Shown piece by piece: positions 6,809 through 14,566 of a stretch of DNA of 28,804 nucleotides; the stretch's first letter is position 1, and every line of letters starts with the position of its first letter. A model generated the notes under the pieces. That model was given only the letters and a program-made list of their open reading frames with translations, ran no database searches and was not told the origin of the DNA. The position numbers and the translations under genes were made by a program. The stretch is from the NCBI GenBank assembly GCA_017461285.1, contig JAFTYS010000128.1:1-28804 (forward strand). Reading direction: 5' to 3'. This DNA is from Bacteroidales bacterium (lineage in GTDB: Bacteria; Bacteroidota; Bacteroidia; Bacteroidales; UBA932).

Positions 6809-7186
6809 TTAATGGTTATGGTGGTGATGGTCATGACCGTGGTCATGCGCATGATCGTGCTCGACCTTCTGTCCAGGTGCAAGAACACCTTTCACAGGGT
6901 AACCGAGTTCTTCGATAGCATCCTTGAGAACAGGTTCTGATGTCTTCGCAGCGTCGTACTTCAGAGCTACGGTCTTATCCTCAACGGAAATCTCGAGGCC
7001 CTTCACTCCCTTTTCGAATGAAACGTTCTCGCGGATCTTCTTCGCACAGTTCTCGCAGTCGAAGTCTACCACGAATGTCACTTCCTTGATTTCGCCTTTC
7101 TTCTTCTTTGCAGGCTTGTTGTCCGCCATTGAAACTGCAGGCATGGCCATAAGGGCTGCCATGATCATGATGATAATCTTTTTCAT
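6809..7186 (-). CDS. Secreted heavy-metal-binding (HMA) protein with His-rich tail
   Basis: A 125-residue protein with a cleavable signal (residues 1-21, ending SMA), a Lys-rich linker and one HMA fold at about 34-100. The metal-binding CxxC is DCENC with Cys 44 and Cys 47. The tail (about 110-125) is almost all His and Asp (HDHAHDHGHDHHHH), a second metal site. HMA domains bind Cu(I), Zn(II) or similar soft metals; being exported, this one probably works in the periplasm as a metal chaperone or buffer. It starts at ATG 7186, 13 bases after the TonB receptor stop, so the two are surely co-transcribed. Which metal is carried cannot be read from the sequence; copper or zinc are most likely. Confidence 0.85.
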   Translation of the reverse strand: MKKIIIMIMAALMAMPAVSMADNKPAKKKKGEIKEVTFVVDFDCENCAKKIRENVSFEKGVKGLEISVEDKTVALKYDAAKTSEPVLKDAIEELGYPVKGVLAPGQKVEHDHAHDHGHDHHHHNH

Positions 7187-7199
7187 ATTATAAGTGTGT

Positions 7200-9368
7200 T
7201 TAAGCTTTCTTCCAAAGTGTGAAACGGAATCCGATATGAGCCTTGATGCCCATGAGAGGGCCCCAGATGCAGCTTGCATCGAATGAAGGCTGTTCAGGTA
7301 TTACATGTCCTGCATCATTCTTCCGATAACCGAGTATGACATCCTTCTGTCGGAAATTGGTGAGGTTCTCCACTCCCGCATACACATCCCATCCCTTGAA
7401 ACGGCGGGTGATCTGGCCGTAAAGGAGCGGATATACAGGGGTGCGTCCGTCCTTATATATAAGGTTGCCGTCTGCATCCTTTAGGTCTGCCATGAAGTTA
7501 TATACCCTGCATGAGCCGTTGATGGAAGCGGTGAAGTCGAAGATCCATTTGTTCAGGTTAGTAGCGTACTGCATGTTGAGGACTCCCTTGAAACGGCTTG
7601 TCATAGGCTTCTCGACCAGTCCCTGGCCAGCAAGCTCTATCATTGCGTTTGTGTAACGGCATGTAACTGTGATATTGAAGCGCTCTACAGGATCGACAGA
7701 GAAGTCGAGCTGATAATTGTCGGTAAACGAACGGTTTCCGTCAAGCGCATAGAAGTCTATGGCATTGGCGAGATGTTCGTAGTCCACAATCATCTGCTGG
7801 ACGAACCGGGTCCTGAAATAGTCGAAGCTGATGTATGTGTTCGAAGAAGCACCGAACGGAAGATAATATGTAACGTTTCCTCCGAATGTCCATGCGTCTT
7901 CAAGGATATGGTCATTGTATGCTCCTACAAACGCCTTTCCTGTGGAGAAGACTCCGATGTTGTCGATCAGAGGAGTCGAATATCTGACTCCGCGGCCTCC
8001 GTTGGCCCTGATTACCACTTCCTCGACCGGCATGTACTTCAATGTCACGCGCGGAGAGAACTTACCGACAATCTTATTGCCTGACTTCTTGTAGAAATCC
8101 TGGCGCAGACCGGTGATTGCAGAGAACTTCTCGCCGGCATGGAAGGTATACTCTCCGAAGATTCCTCCTACAGTCATCTGGGTAAGGCCGTTGTCGGAAA
8201 CATCCTGAAGAGCTACAAGCCTTCTGAAGTCCTCCATATAGCGGTCATATGTCGCGCTCATTCCCAAAGTGAACTTATGTGACTCATTGATTTCGTTCTG
8301 GTACAGGAGATTGCCGAAAAGAGAGTGCTGATCTGCGATGTACTTGGTCGCCCCGAAATATGAATCCATGTCCTGGTAAGAATAATCTCCTACAAGAGCG
8401 ATGTTCTGCGAATTGTCTTCGCTCAATGGAATTCCTATCTTCATGTATCCGTTAAGAGAACGGTTCATGATGTCCGATCCCCATGGATAAAGATTATCTG
8501 CAGGGCGGACAGTTAATCTATAAGTATCCTTGTCATAGAAGTTACTGTATCCGTTGATGTTCTCGACCATCTGGCCTCCAAGGCGGCTGTCCTGGAGGGC
8601 ACGTACTCCGAAACGTATCTGCATTCCGTTGTCGGCCTGATAGAGCCAGCGGTTGGCAAGGTTGAACTGGAGCATCATAGGGTCGTCAAGGAAACTGTCG
8701 TTGTTCATGTCATGAGGCTCGATGTTTCCTGAGACATGACCGAGAATGATTGTGCTCCACTTGTATCCCATCTGAAGAGAAGATGCTATGTTGAAGTCCA
8801 CCTTCGAGTCGCTCATTACAGCGGCATTGAGGAAGAGCGGCTTCTCGTCTGTCGGCTTGCGGTGCTCCATATTGATCTGGCCGGTCATCGATTCGACGCC
8901 GTTTATTACAGAAGATGCGCCTTTCGCAATCTGGATGCTCTCGAGCCACTGTCCCGGAACATATGAAAGTCCGAAAGGAGCGGAAAGTCCGCGCATTACC
9001 GGACGGTTCTCGTCAAGCATCTGGGTATATACGCCTGAAAGTCCGAGGAGACGGATCTGGCGTGCACCCGTCACAGCATCGGAATATCCGACGGTTACGC
9101 TGGCCGAGTTCTCGAAACTTTCGGCAAGGTTGCAGCAAGCCATCTTGCAGAGACCTGCCGCAGAAATCACTTCAGTGCGTACTTCCTTCATCTTGGAAAG
9201 ATAGTTTCCCGCCTGTCTGCTGGTAAAGACCGCCGCGTCAAGGCTGTCGGCGCGCTCTCCATAGATAGCGGTCGTGTCAACCACCTGTCCGTTCTGGTCC
9301 AGAACCTGGGCAGATGCACTGAATGCAGTCATGATGACTGCGATAATGTATGTTATTGTTTTTTTCAT
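7200..9368 (-). CDS. TonB-dependent outer-membrane receptor, metal-associated type
   Basis: A 722-residue outer-membrane receptor with a signal peptide (cleavage about residue 20), a plug domain (about 60-180) and a beta-barrel ending in a hydrophobic strand (GFRFTLWKK). The plug carries GLCKMACCNLAESFEN (about 72-87; Cys 74, 78, 79), then SVTVGYSDAVTGARQI and LLGLSG. This signature belongs to Bacteroidota receptors found beside HMA proteins and thought to import copper or another heavy metal. Many relatives begin with a carboxypeptidase-regulatory-like domain; here only about 40 residues precede the plug, so that domain is absent. It is followed within 13 bases by the HMA gene. A 113-bp inverted repeat lies just upstream and would fold in a transcript arriving from the Cys/His-rich gene. 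Confidence 0.9.
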   Translation of the reverse strand: MKKTITYIIAVIMTAFSASAQVLDQNGQVVDTTAIYGERADSLDAAVFTSRQAGNYLSKMKEVRTEVISAAGLCKMACCNLAESFENSASVTVGYSDAVTGARQIRLLGLSGVYTQMLDENRPVMRGLSAPFGLSYVPGQWLESIQIAKGASSVINGVESMTGQINMEHRKPTDEKPLFLNAAVMSDSKVDFNIASSLQMGYKWSTIILGHVSGNIEPHDMNNDSFLDDPMMLQFNLANRWLYQADNGMQIRFGVRALQDSRLGGQMVENINGYSNFYDKDTYRLTVRPADNLYPWGSDIMNRSLNGYMKIGIPLSEDNSQNIALVGDYSYQDMDSYFGATKYIADQHSLFGNLLYQNEINESHKFTLGMSATYDRYMEDFRRLVALQDVSDNGLTQMTVGGIFGEYTFHAGEKFSAITGLRQDFYKKSGNKIVGKFSPRVTLKYMPVEEVVIRANGGRGVRYSTPLIDNIGVFSTGKAFVGAYNDHILEDAWTFGGNVTYYLPFGASSNTYISFDYFRTRFVQQMIVDYEHLANAIDFYALDGNRSFTDNYQLDFSVDPVERFNITVTCRYTNAMIELAGQGLVEKPMTSRFKGVLNMQYATNLNKWIFDFTASINGSCRVYNFMADLKDADGNLIYKDGRTPVYPLLYGQITRRFKGWDVYAGVENLTNFRQKDVILGYRKNDAGHVIPEQPSFDASCIWGPLMGIKAHIGFRFTLWKKA

Positions 9369-9393
9369 GATCTGATGTTTATTTGTTTAAGAA

Positions 9394-9506
9394 ATGGGCA
9401 GGACATGGATTTTTGAAACTAAATCCCTCCCACTCCTTCGGAGCGGGCCCCTCCCGTTCACGAGGCCACGGGCGGCCACGGTTTCAAAAATCCATGTCCT
9501 GCCCAT
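9394..9506. repeat. 113-bp inverted repeat with 26-bp perfect arms
   Basis: The arms 9394-9419 and 9481-9506 are exact reverse complements over 26 bases, with a 61-base GC-rich centre. The centre has its own smaller stem (CCCACTCC at 9429-9436 with GGAGCGGG at 9440-9447, one mismatch). One end lies 17 bases from the stop of the Cys/His-rich gene and the other 25 bases from the receptor start, so it fills that spacer. No T-run follows it on the minus strand, which argues against a plain terminator. Confidence 0.9.
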
Positions 9507-9523
9507 CACCTGTCCAGCTGACA

Positions 9524-10000
9524 TCAGATGCGCCAGATGCCGAGGAGAGACTGCACGTCCCCCGGCGCCGGAACCCCGGAATCGGGTTCCTGAATGATTT
9601 TATTTATTTCTTGAAATGCCAGAAGATGGTGGAGCGAAGCTACGGAAACTTCTGCAGGTCCATGCCAGCAATGGCAGAGGCTGCAGCCGTTCTCTTCGCT
9701 TGAAGGAGCCGTTCCGGTCAGCGACAGAACCATGAAATCGTCGGAACAGCAGGATGAGGATTCGAATGCCGAATCAGCAGGATGGCCGCAGCATCCGTGC
9801 TCCTGATGGCCTCCGCAGCAATGATGCCCGGAAGAGCAATGATGCTCAGGATGGATTTCTTCGCAGACCACCTCGCTAACGAATGTCGTGAGGAATGCGC
9901 GATGGCTTCCGCGGCAAGTATGCACGCCGAATCCGATGATACTCATAAAGTACCATACAGCAAGCATTAACGCGCATATCTTATGGACCACATTTCTCAT
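9524..10000 (-). CDS. Small Cys/His-rich membrane-anchored protein, metal-cluster associated
   Basis: A 158-residue protein with an N-terminal hydrophobic segment (about 8-25) that is either a signal or an anchor, then VHTC (27-30) and a dense Cys/His cluster at about 46-72 (HHCSSGHHCCGGHQEHGCCGH), a further SSCC pair (about 82-85) and CSLCHCWH (about 106-113). This resembles the Bacteroidota small proteins called HYC_CC_PP, found upstream of metal-related TonB receptors, although HTC replaces HYC here. Metal binding is likely from composition; the exact role is unknown. The start chosen is ATG 10000; a -7 box at 10010-10017 would leave almost no leader, so ATG 9967 (12th codon) is a possible alternative. 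The receptor gene follows after a 113-bp inverted repeat. Confidence 0.6.
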   Translation of the reverse strand: MRNVVHKICALMLAVWYFMSIIGFGVHTCRGSHRAFLTTFVSEVVCEEIHPEHHCSSGHHCCGGHQEHGCCGHPADSAFESSSCCSDDFMVLSLTGTAPSSEENGCSLCHCWHGPAEVSVASLHHLLAFQEINKIIQEPDSGVPAPGDVQSLLGIWRI

Positions 10001-10009
10001 CTTAAGCAG

Positions 10010-10017
10010 CAAATGTA
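10010..10017 (-). promoter_or_regulatory. -7 box of the metal-handling genes
   Basis: TACATTTG on the minus strand fits TAnnTTTG. It is the mirror image of the sppA -7 box at 10051-10058, with CAAATGTAC (10010-10018) and GTACATTTG (10050-10058) as perfect arms. It would give a very short leader before ATG 10000. Confidence 0.5.
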
Positions 10018-10050
10018 CAAAAAACATTCTAATTTGAAAGAATTTTGTAG

Positions 10051-10058
10051 TACATTTG
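10051..10058 (+). promoter_or_regulatory. -7 box of sppA
   Basis: TACATTTG fits TAnnTTTG exactly. A TTTG lies upstream at 10033-10036 but with a spacing of only 14 bases, shorter than the usual 19 to 21. Transcription would begin near 10065, about 55 bases before the sppA ATG. Confidence 0.5.
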
Positions 10059-10120
10059 TAGTCCGTGCGTCTAATATGGAAGATCAATATTCATAATAAA
10101 CGAACTAAAATCCAGTCATC

Positions 10121-11896
10121 ATGAAAGAATTTGTCAAGATGACCCTAGCCACTATGGCGGGTCTTTTCATCTTCGGAATCGTAGCATTCTTCTTCATGTT
10201 CGCAATGCTTGGAGCAGTTGCGGCAATAGGTGAGAAACAGCCTGTAATGCCTCGCGAGGCAGTCCTGAAGATCGACATGAGCACTTTTACCCTGAGCGAG
10301 CAAAGTGCTGAAGCAAACCCTATGGACATGCTTCTTGCAGGAGGCGAATCAGTGCAGCCTCTCGGAATCTACAGCGCAATCAACGCCATCAATGCAGCAG
10401 CATCAGACCCGGCAGTTAAATTCATATACATGAAGCCTGACGGCGTAAGCGGAGGTACGGCACAGATCGAGGAATTCCGCAAGGCGCTCAAGAACTTCCG
10501 CAACAGCGGCAAGGCCATCGTATCATACATAGAGAGTCCGGGAAACGGAAGCTACTACCTCGCTTCGGTTTCAGACAAGATCTTCATGACCCCTCATGAT
10601 GGTGCGATGAACATGTTCACAGGACTGAGCTCACAGATGATATTCCTCAAGGACCTTCTTGACAAGGTCGGAGTCAACGTACAGCTCATCCGCCACGGCA
10701 AATACAAGTCAGCCGGAGAAATGTTCGTAAGAAACTCATCAAGCAAGGAGAACCTCGAGCAGAACACTGAGATGGTGGAATCCCTCTGGGGCACATGGGC
10801 ATCAGAAATCGCTGAGTCACGCGGCATCAGCACAGAAAAGCTGAACGGCATCATCAACAACCTCGAACTGAACTTCCCTACCGACTGGGTAGAGAACGGT
10901 CTTGTAGACGAACTCCTCAACTACAACCAGCTCGAAGACAAGCTCTGCGACCTGTTCGTGGCAGAGAAGTACGAAGATGTCAAGGGCATTTCGCTCAACG
11001 ACTACGCAACCCTGAAGAACACGGTGAACTTCAAGGCGAAGAAGAAGGTTGCAGTAATCTACGCAACAGGAGACATCGTTGACGGAGACGCGAAGGAGAA
11101 CGTCGCAGGAAACCGTTTTGCAAAGATCATTTCCGATGTAAGGAAAGACTCTTCAGTATATGCTGTAGTCCTCAGAGTCAACTCTCCGGGCGGAAGCGTA
11201 CTTGCATCTGAAAAGATCAAGGCAGAGCTCGACCTCCTCAGGGAGTCCAAGCCTATCATAGCATCATACGGAGACTATGCAGCTTCAGGCGGATACTGGA
11301 TATCTGCAAACTGCGACAAGATCTACTCCAATGCATCTACCCTCACAGGCTCCATCGGAGTATTCAGCATGATTCCTGATCTGGGAGACGTCGTAAAGGA
11401 CAAGCTCCACGTAACCATCACTCCTGTGAACTCAAACGAGCACAGCGACATGTACAACGGATTCAGGCCTCTCAATCAGAAGGAGCTCGACTATATGCAG
11501 GCATCGGTAGAGAACATCTACGACAAGTTCACAAAGCTCGTTTCAGAAGGACGCGGCATGCCTGTGGCAAGGGTTGACGAGATCGCCCAGGGAAGAGTAT
11601 GGACTGGTGCGGACGCTATCGGAATCGGCCTTGTAGATGAGATCGGAACCATCGAAGACGCGATCAATTATGCAGCCCTTTCGATCGAAGGCGTGACAGG
11701 AGTCCAGGACGTTCAGGTGGTCGGTTATCCGAAGCCGCAGAGCACTATGGAGGCCCTCCTCGAATCCCTCACCGGCGAGAGCACGGTACTCGCAGGTACA
11801 GCATTCGAGAACATTGAAAAGGCATTCCAGGGCTTTGGAAAGCAGGATGCAGGAAAGGCATATGCGCGCATGCCTTATGTAATTTCAGTGGAATAA
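10121..11896 (+). CDS. sppA: Signal peptide peptidase SppA, 67-kDa type
   Basis: A 591-residue inner-membrane serine protease that degrades cleaved signal peptides. It has one N-terminal membrane helix (about 10-36) and two tandem S49 domains (about 45-290 and 305-590). The expected catalytic lysine is in HGKYKSAGE (Lys 196) and the nucleophile in NSPGGSV (Ser 359), by comparison with the E. coli Lys-Ser dyad. DYAASGGYWI (about 385-394) and LTGSIGVFS (about 408-416) are conserved S49 segments. Length agrees with the 67-kDa form. The gene has its own promoter and is divergent from the Cys/His-rich gene. Its TAA stop directly abuts the tilS stop on the other strand with no intervening base. Confidence 0.93.
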   Translation: MKEFVKMTLATMAGLFIFGIVAFFFMFAMLGAVAAIGEKQPVMPREAVLKIDMSTFTLSEQSAEANPMDMLLAGGESVQPLGIYSAINAINAAASDPAVKFIYMKPDGVSGGTAQIEEFRKALKNFRNSGKAIVSYIESPGNGSYYLASVSDKIFMTPHDGAMNMFTGLSSQMIFLKDLLDKVGVNVQLIRHGKYKSAGEMFVRNSSSKENLEQNTEMVESLWGTWASEIAESRGISTEKLNGIINNLELNFPTDWVENGLVDELLNYNQLEDKLCDLFVAEKYEDVKGISLNDYATLKNTVNFKAKKKVAVIYATGDIVDGDAKENVAGNRFAKIISDVRKDSSVYAVVLRVNSPGGSVLASEKIKAELDLLRESKPIIASYGDYAASGGYWISANCDKIYSNASTLTGSIGVFSMIPDLGDVVKDKLHVTITPVNSNEHSDMYNGFRPLNQKELDYMQASVENIYDKFTKLVSEGRGMPVARVDEIAQGRVWTGADAIGIGLVDEIGTIEDAINYAALSIEGVTGVQDVQVVGYPKPQSTMEALLESLTGESTVLAGTAFENIEKAFQGFGKQDAGKAYARMPYVISVE

Positions 11897-13435
11897 TTAC
11901 AGGACTGATATCCTGATTACAGACCGCGTTGACGACGACACCTTGTAACGGTCATCGATCCTCACTCCGGCTACTCCGGCAATACGCCGGGAATCAGCCA
12001 TCCCTTCGGTCTGTACATCGGCGATCATGACGGCGGAAGCCTTCATAGAAGAATCATATTTAAGGTCAGCGAAAAGGTCGCTGACCTTTTTCTTTCCCTT
12101 CATGCCGAAAGGAATCAGCCAGTCGCCGTCGCGCCATCCTCGGAGCACGAACGGGAACCTGAGCTTTTCTGCATCAAGAACAAGGACGCCTTCAGCCTGC
12201 TTCAGAGGCATGTCATAAGTCCATTCTACAACCTCTATCTTGAACGCACGGCCGTTGACATGGTATGTTCCGGCTCCACGCACCGGCATGAAGTCAGCGT
12301 CAGATGCCCGGTCAGGCCGGGCATGACGAACCGTGTCAGGCCGGGCATGACGAAGCGTATCAGGCCGGGCACGACGAAGCGTATCAGGCCGGGCACGACG
12401 AACCGAGTCGGGTTGGGCAGGACGAAGCGTGTCATGCTGGGAATGACGAACAGTGTCTGGTTGGGCACGACGAAGCACGTCATTGCCGGCCTGACCGGCA
12501 ATCAACGGAACGACATGCATGTGATCACGTTCCATCAGAACGGTATGATCCTTCGAATCGAAACGTTTTCCGGACACGGTCCTGTCGGAGGATAGAAGGT
12601 CCTCAATGGAAGCCAGGACCGCTGAATTGAATCCATATGGTTCCAATATATGATAAAGGAGATAGCGCCAGTGCTTTTTTGAGAGAAGGGCCTTGTAGGA
12701 AATCCTCATGTCACCCTGCTCCTCAGGATGGCATATATCTTCAATCTCCTTTCTGCAATAGTCGGCGACTATCTCATTCGCCTCAGCGAAATACCCCATC
12801 TCACGGTTCAGGGTCCTTACAACAGAAGGATTCACTTTTTCAAATACAGGTAACACTTCATTCCTGAGCATGTTCCTCTTGTATTCGGACGAGAAATTGG
12901 TGCTGTCATTGCGATAACGCACGCCATTGGCGAGAGCGAAGCCCTCGATCTGCTTTCGGGTCATGTCAAGAAGAGGACGGACAAGCCTTACCGCCATACC
13001 TTCTGAATATGGCAGAGGCGAGACAGCCGACATTCCGGTAAGCCCCTTCATTCCGGAGCCTCTAAGAAGATTCAGCAGCAGGGTCTCCGCATTGTCATTC
13101 GCGTTATGAGCAACAGCGACTTCATCATATCCCTCGCTGACACACAATTCGGCAAACCACCTGTATCGAAGTTCTCTTGCCGCCATTTCCACGCTTACAC
13201 CATGTTCACGGGCAAATCCTTTCGTATCAAATGACTGCACATGAATCCGGACTCCATGCTCTTCCGCCCATCTGCGCACAAGCTGCTCGTCCCCGTCGCT
13301 TTCCTCGCCCCGGAGATTGAAGTTGCAGTGTGCGATGGCCAGGCGTTCACAAGGATAACGGCGGACAAAGATCTCCGCCATGCACATGGAGTCTATGCCG
13401 CCGCTTACTGCCAGAAGTGTCTTTCTGTCACACAT
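11897..13435 (-). CDS. tilS: tRNA(Ile)-lysidine synthase with a repeat-expanded linker
   Basis: Converts the wobble cytidine of the CAU-anticodon tRNA-Ile to lysidine, using ATP and lysine; essential in most bacteria. The PP-loop is SGGIDS at residues 11-16, and the N-terminal catalytic domain includes HCNFNLRGEESDGDE and VAHNANDNAETLLLNLLRGSG. The C-terminal TilS domain has RGWRDGDWLIPFGMKGKKKVSDLF (about 425-450). At 512 residues it is longer than the roughly 430-460 usual in Bacteroidota. The excess is an 8-residue tandem repeat (for example VRHARPDT) at about residues 320-375, between the substrate-binding and C-terminal parts. The frame stays open through all repeat units. The gene starts 2 bases after the DUF3078 gene, third in a proS operon. 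Confidence 0.93.
   Translation of the reverse strand: MCDRKTLLAVSGGIDSMCMAEIFVRRYPCERLAIAHCNFNLRGEESDGDEQLVRRWAEEHGVRIHVQSFDTKGFAREHGVSVEMAARELRYRWFAELCVSEGYDEVAVAHNANDNAETLLLNLLRGSGMKGLTGMSAVSPLPYSEGMAVRLVRPLLDMTRKQIEGFALANGVRYRNDSTNFSSEYKRNMLRNEVLPVFEKVNPSVVRTLNREMGYFAEANEIVADYCRKEIEDICHPEEQGDMRISYKALLSKKHWRYLLYHILEPYGFNSAVLASIEDLLSSDRTVSGKRFDSKDHTVLMERDHMHVVPLIAGQAGNDVLRRAQPDTVRHSQHDTLRPAQPDSVRRARPDTLRRARPDTLRHARPDTVRHARPDRASDADFMPVRGAGTYHVNGRAFKIEVVEWTYDMPLKQAEGVLVLDAEKLRFPFVLRGWRDGDWLIPFGMKGKKKVSDLFADLKYDSSMKASAVMIADVQTEGMADSRRIAGVAGVRIDDRYKVSSSTRSVIRISVL
12304..12502. repeat. Tandem 24-bp repeats bracketed by two palindromes inside tilS
   Basis: Seven consecutive 24-base units (12311-12334, 12335-12358, 12359-12382, 12383-12406, 12407-12430, 12431-12454, 12455-12478) share GTCAGGCCGGGCATGACGAA with variations. 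At the left end ATGCCCGG-TCAGG-CCGGGCAT-GACG (12304-12328) forms a palindrome. At the right end a second palindrome in the opposite orientation has arms ATTGCCGG (12482-12489) and CCGGCAAT (12495-12502). Both have the 8-5-8 geometry of the intergenic element at 5141-5166. Since 24 is divisible by three, every unit adds eight residues to TilS without breaking the frame. Unit 6 carries GGGAATGACGA, as in the intergenic copy. Confidence 0.92.
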
Positions 13436-13437
13436 CC

Positions 13438-14544
13438 TTATTTGCTTGCAATCGTCCAGGTAAATCCGAACAGGAGGGACTCCTTGAACTGAACCCTCTG
13501 CTTTGTCAGACCGTCCTTCTCGCTGAAGATGACAACCTTGTCATCATAGATCATGTTGGTTGTAAGAGTAAGGGAGAAATACTTTGCAAGCTTCCAGTCA
13601 AAACGGTTATCCCAGTTGACACGGAGGTTCTCCGGATGGTCAAGGTAGTTCGAGAAGAGGACAATCTGCGAAGTATACTTGAAGTTGTCGTTCACATTCA
13701 GAGCAAGATCGGCCTTGATCTGGGCACCGAATTCGAAACGTGCGCTTTTGTAATATGAGCCAAGGTCGGCAGCGTCGACATTGCTAAGGTCAGCGTCCTT
13801 GTACTCATCCTTGAGATGCATACCGTAATTCTTCCTCAGCACCTCATTTCTTACGATCACAACACCTCCGGTCACAGGGGCGATGTTAAGAGACAGCCAC
13901 TTTGTGGGCTTGAGGTCGATACCGACCGCGAGATTGGTATATGCAGGAGCAAGGAAACCGGACTTGATCTTACGTGCGTCCTTCCATAAAGACACCTGAT
14001 CCTTGTGCTTGAGGTCATCAAGGTCCGGAAGATTGCCTTCCTCATCCTTGAACTTGTCAGGCACCGAAGGAGTCAGATAGTCGTATCCTGTATTGAACTG
14101 CGACTTGAAGTCATAGTTGATCGAAAGGGAGAAGTTCTTCATGTTCGCATTCTTGTATCCGAACTTGCTCTCAAGGTAGATTCGGTCATCGCTCTTCTGG
14201 AGGATAGGCTTCGAAGATGCATAGACGAATCCGTAGTCCAGCTGGAGACGGTTGTTCCAGAAAAGGTCGTTCTTCTTGTAATTGGCATTACCGTCGATGA
14301 ACGCCTGAAGTGTTACGGTATTGTCACCTCCGGCCGCCCAGTTGGTAAGGGAGGTCTGACCGAACTTGATGTTCGTCTTGAGGGATTCCGACCAATAATT
14401 AGGTTTCTTCTCCTTAGGGGTTTCTGTCTGTGCCTCTGTAATCTCCATTGCAGCATCGGCTACAGCCTTGAGGGCGTCATTATTCTGCGCGAAGCCCGCA
14501 AAACCGGCAAGCATTCCAGCCAGAATCAGCATTATCTTCTTCAT
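13438..14544 (-). CDS. DUF3078 outer-membrane beta-barrel protein
   Basis: A 368-residue protein with a signal peptide (MKKIMLILAG ... GFAQ) and a pattern typical of DUF3078: YWSESLKTNIKFGQTSLTNWAAGGDNT near the start, the WNNRLQLDYGFV strand, and a final GFTWTIASK strand. Alternating polar and apolar residues through the length suggest an outer-membrane barrel. The function of the family is unknown. The start chosen is ATG 14544; two codons earlier there is a TTG only. It lies 22 bases after proS and 2 bases before tilS, so it is likely co-transcribed with both, a mix of translation and envelope genes with no clear functional link. Confidence 0.85.
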   Translation of the reverse strand: MKKIMLILAGMLAGFAGFAQNNDALKAVADAAMEITEAQTETPKEKKPNYWSESLKTNIKFGQTSLTNWAAGGDNTVTLQAFIDGNANYKKNDLFWNNRLQLDYGFVYASSKPILQKSDDRIYLESKFGYKNANMKNFSLSINYDFKSQFNTGYDYLTPSVPDKFKDEEGNLPDLDDLKHKDQVSLWKDARKIKSGFLAPAYTNLAVGIDLKPTKWLSLNIAPVTGGVVIVRNEVLRKNYGMHLKDEYKDADLSNVDAADLGSYYKSARFEFGAQIKADLALNVNDNFKYTSQIVLFSNYLDHPENLRVNWDNRFDWKLAKYFSLTLTTNMIYDDKVVIFSEKDGLTKQRVQFKESLLFGFTWTIASK

Positions 14545-14566
14545 AGTCAATCGATCAGGATATTAA

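Noticed and set aside
12311..12478. Possible CRISPR array from regular 24-bp repeats
   Set aside because: Units follow each other directly with no spacers, have a period divisible by three and stay in frame within tilS.
12260..12630. Open frames on the plus strand across the tilS repeat (repeated PGTTKRI or QAGHDE patterns)
   Set aside because: They are opposite-strand or frame-shifted readings of the 24-bp repeat. The tilS frame carries the enzyme domains on both sides.
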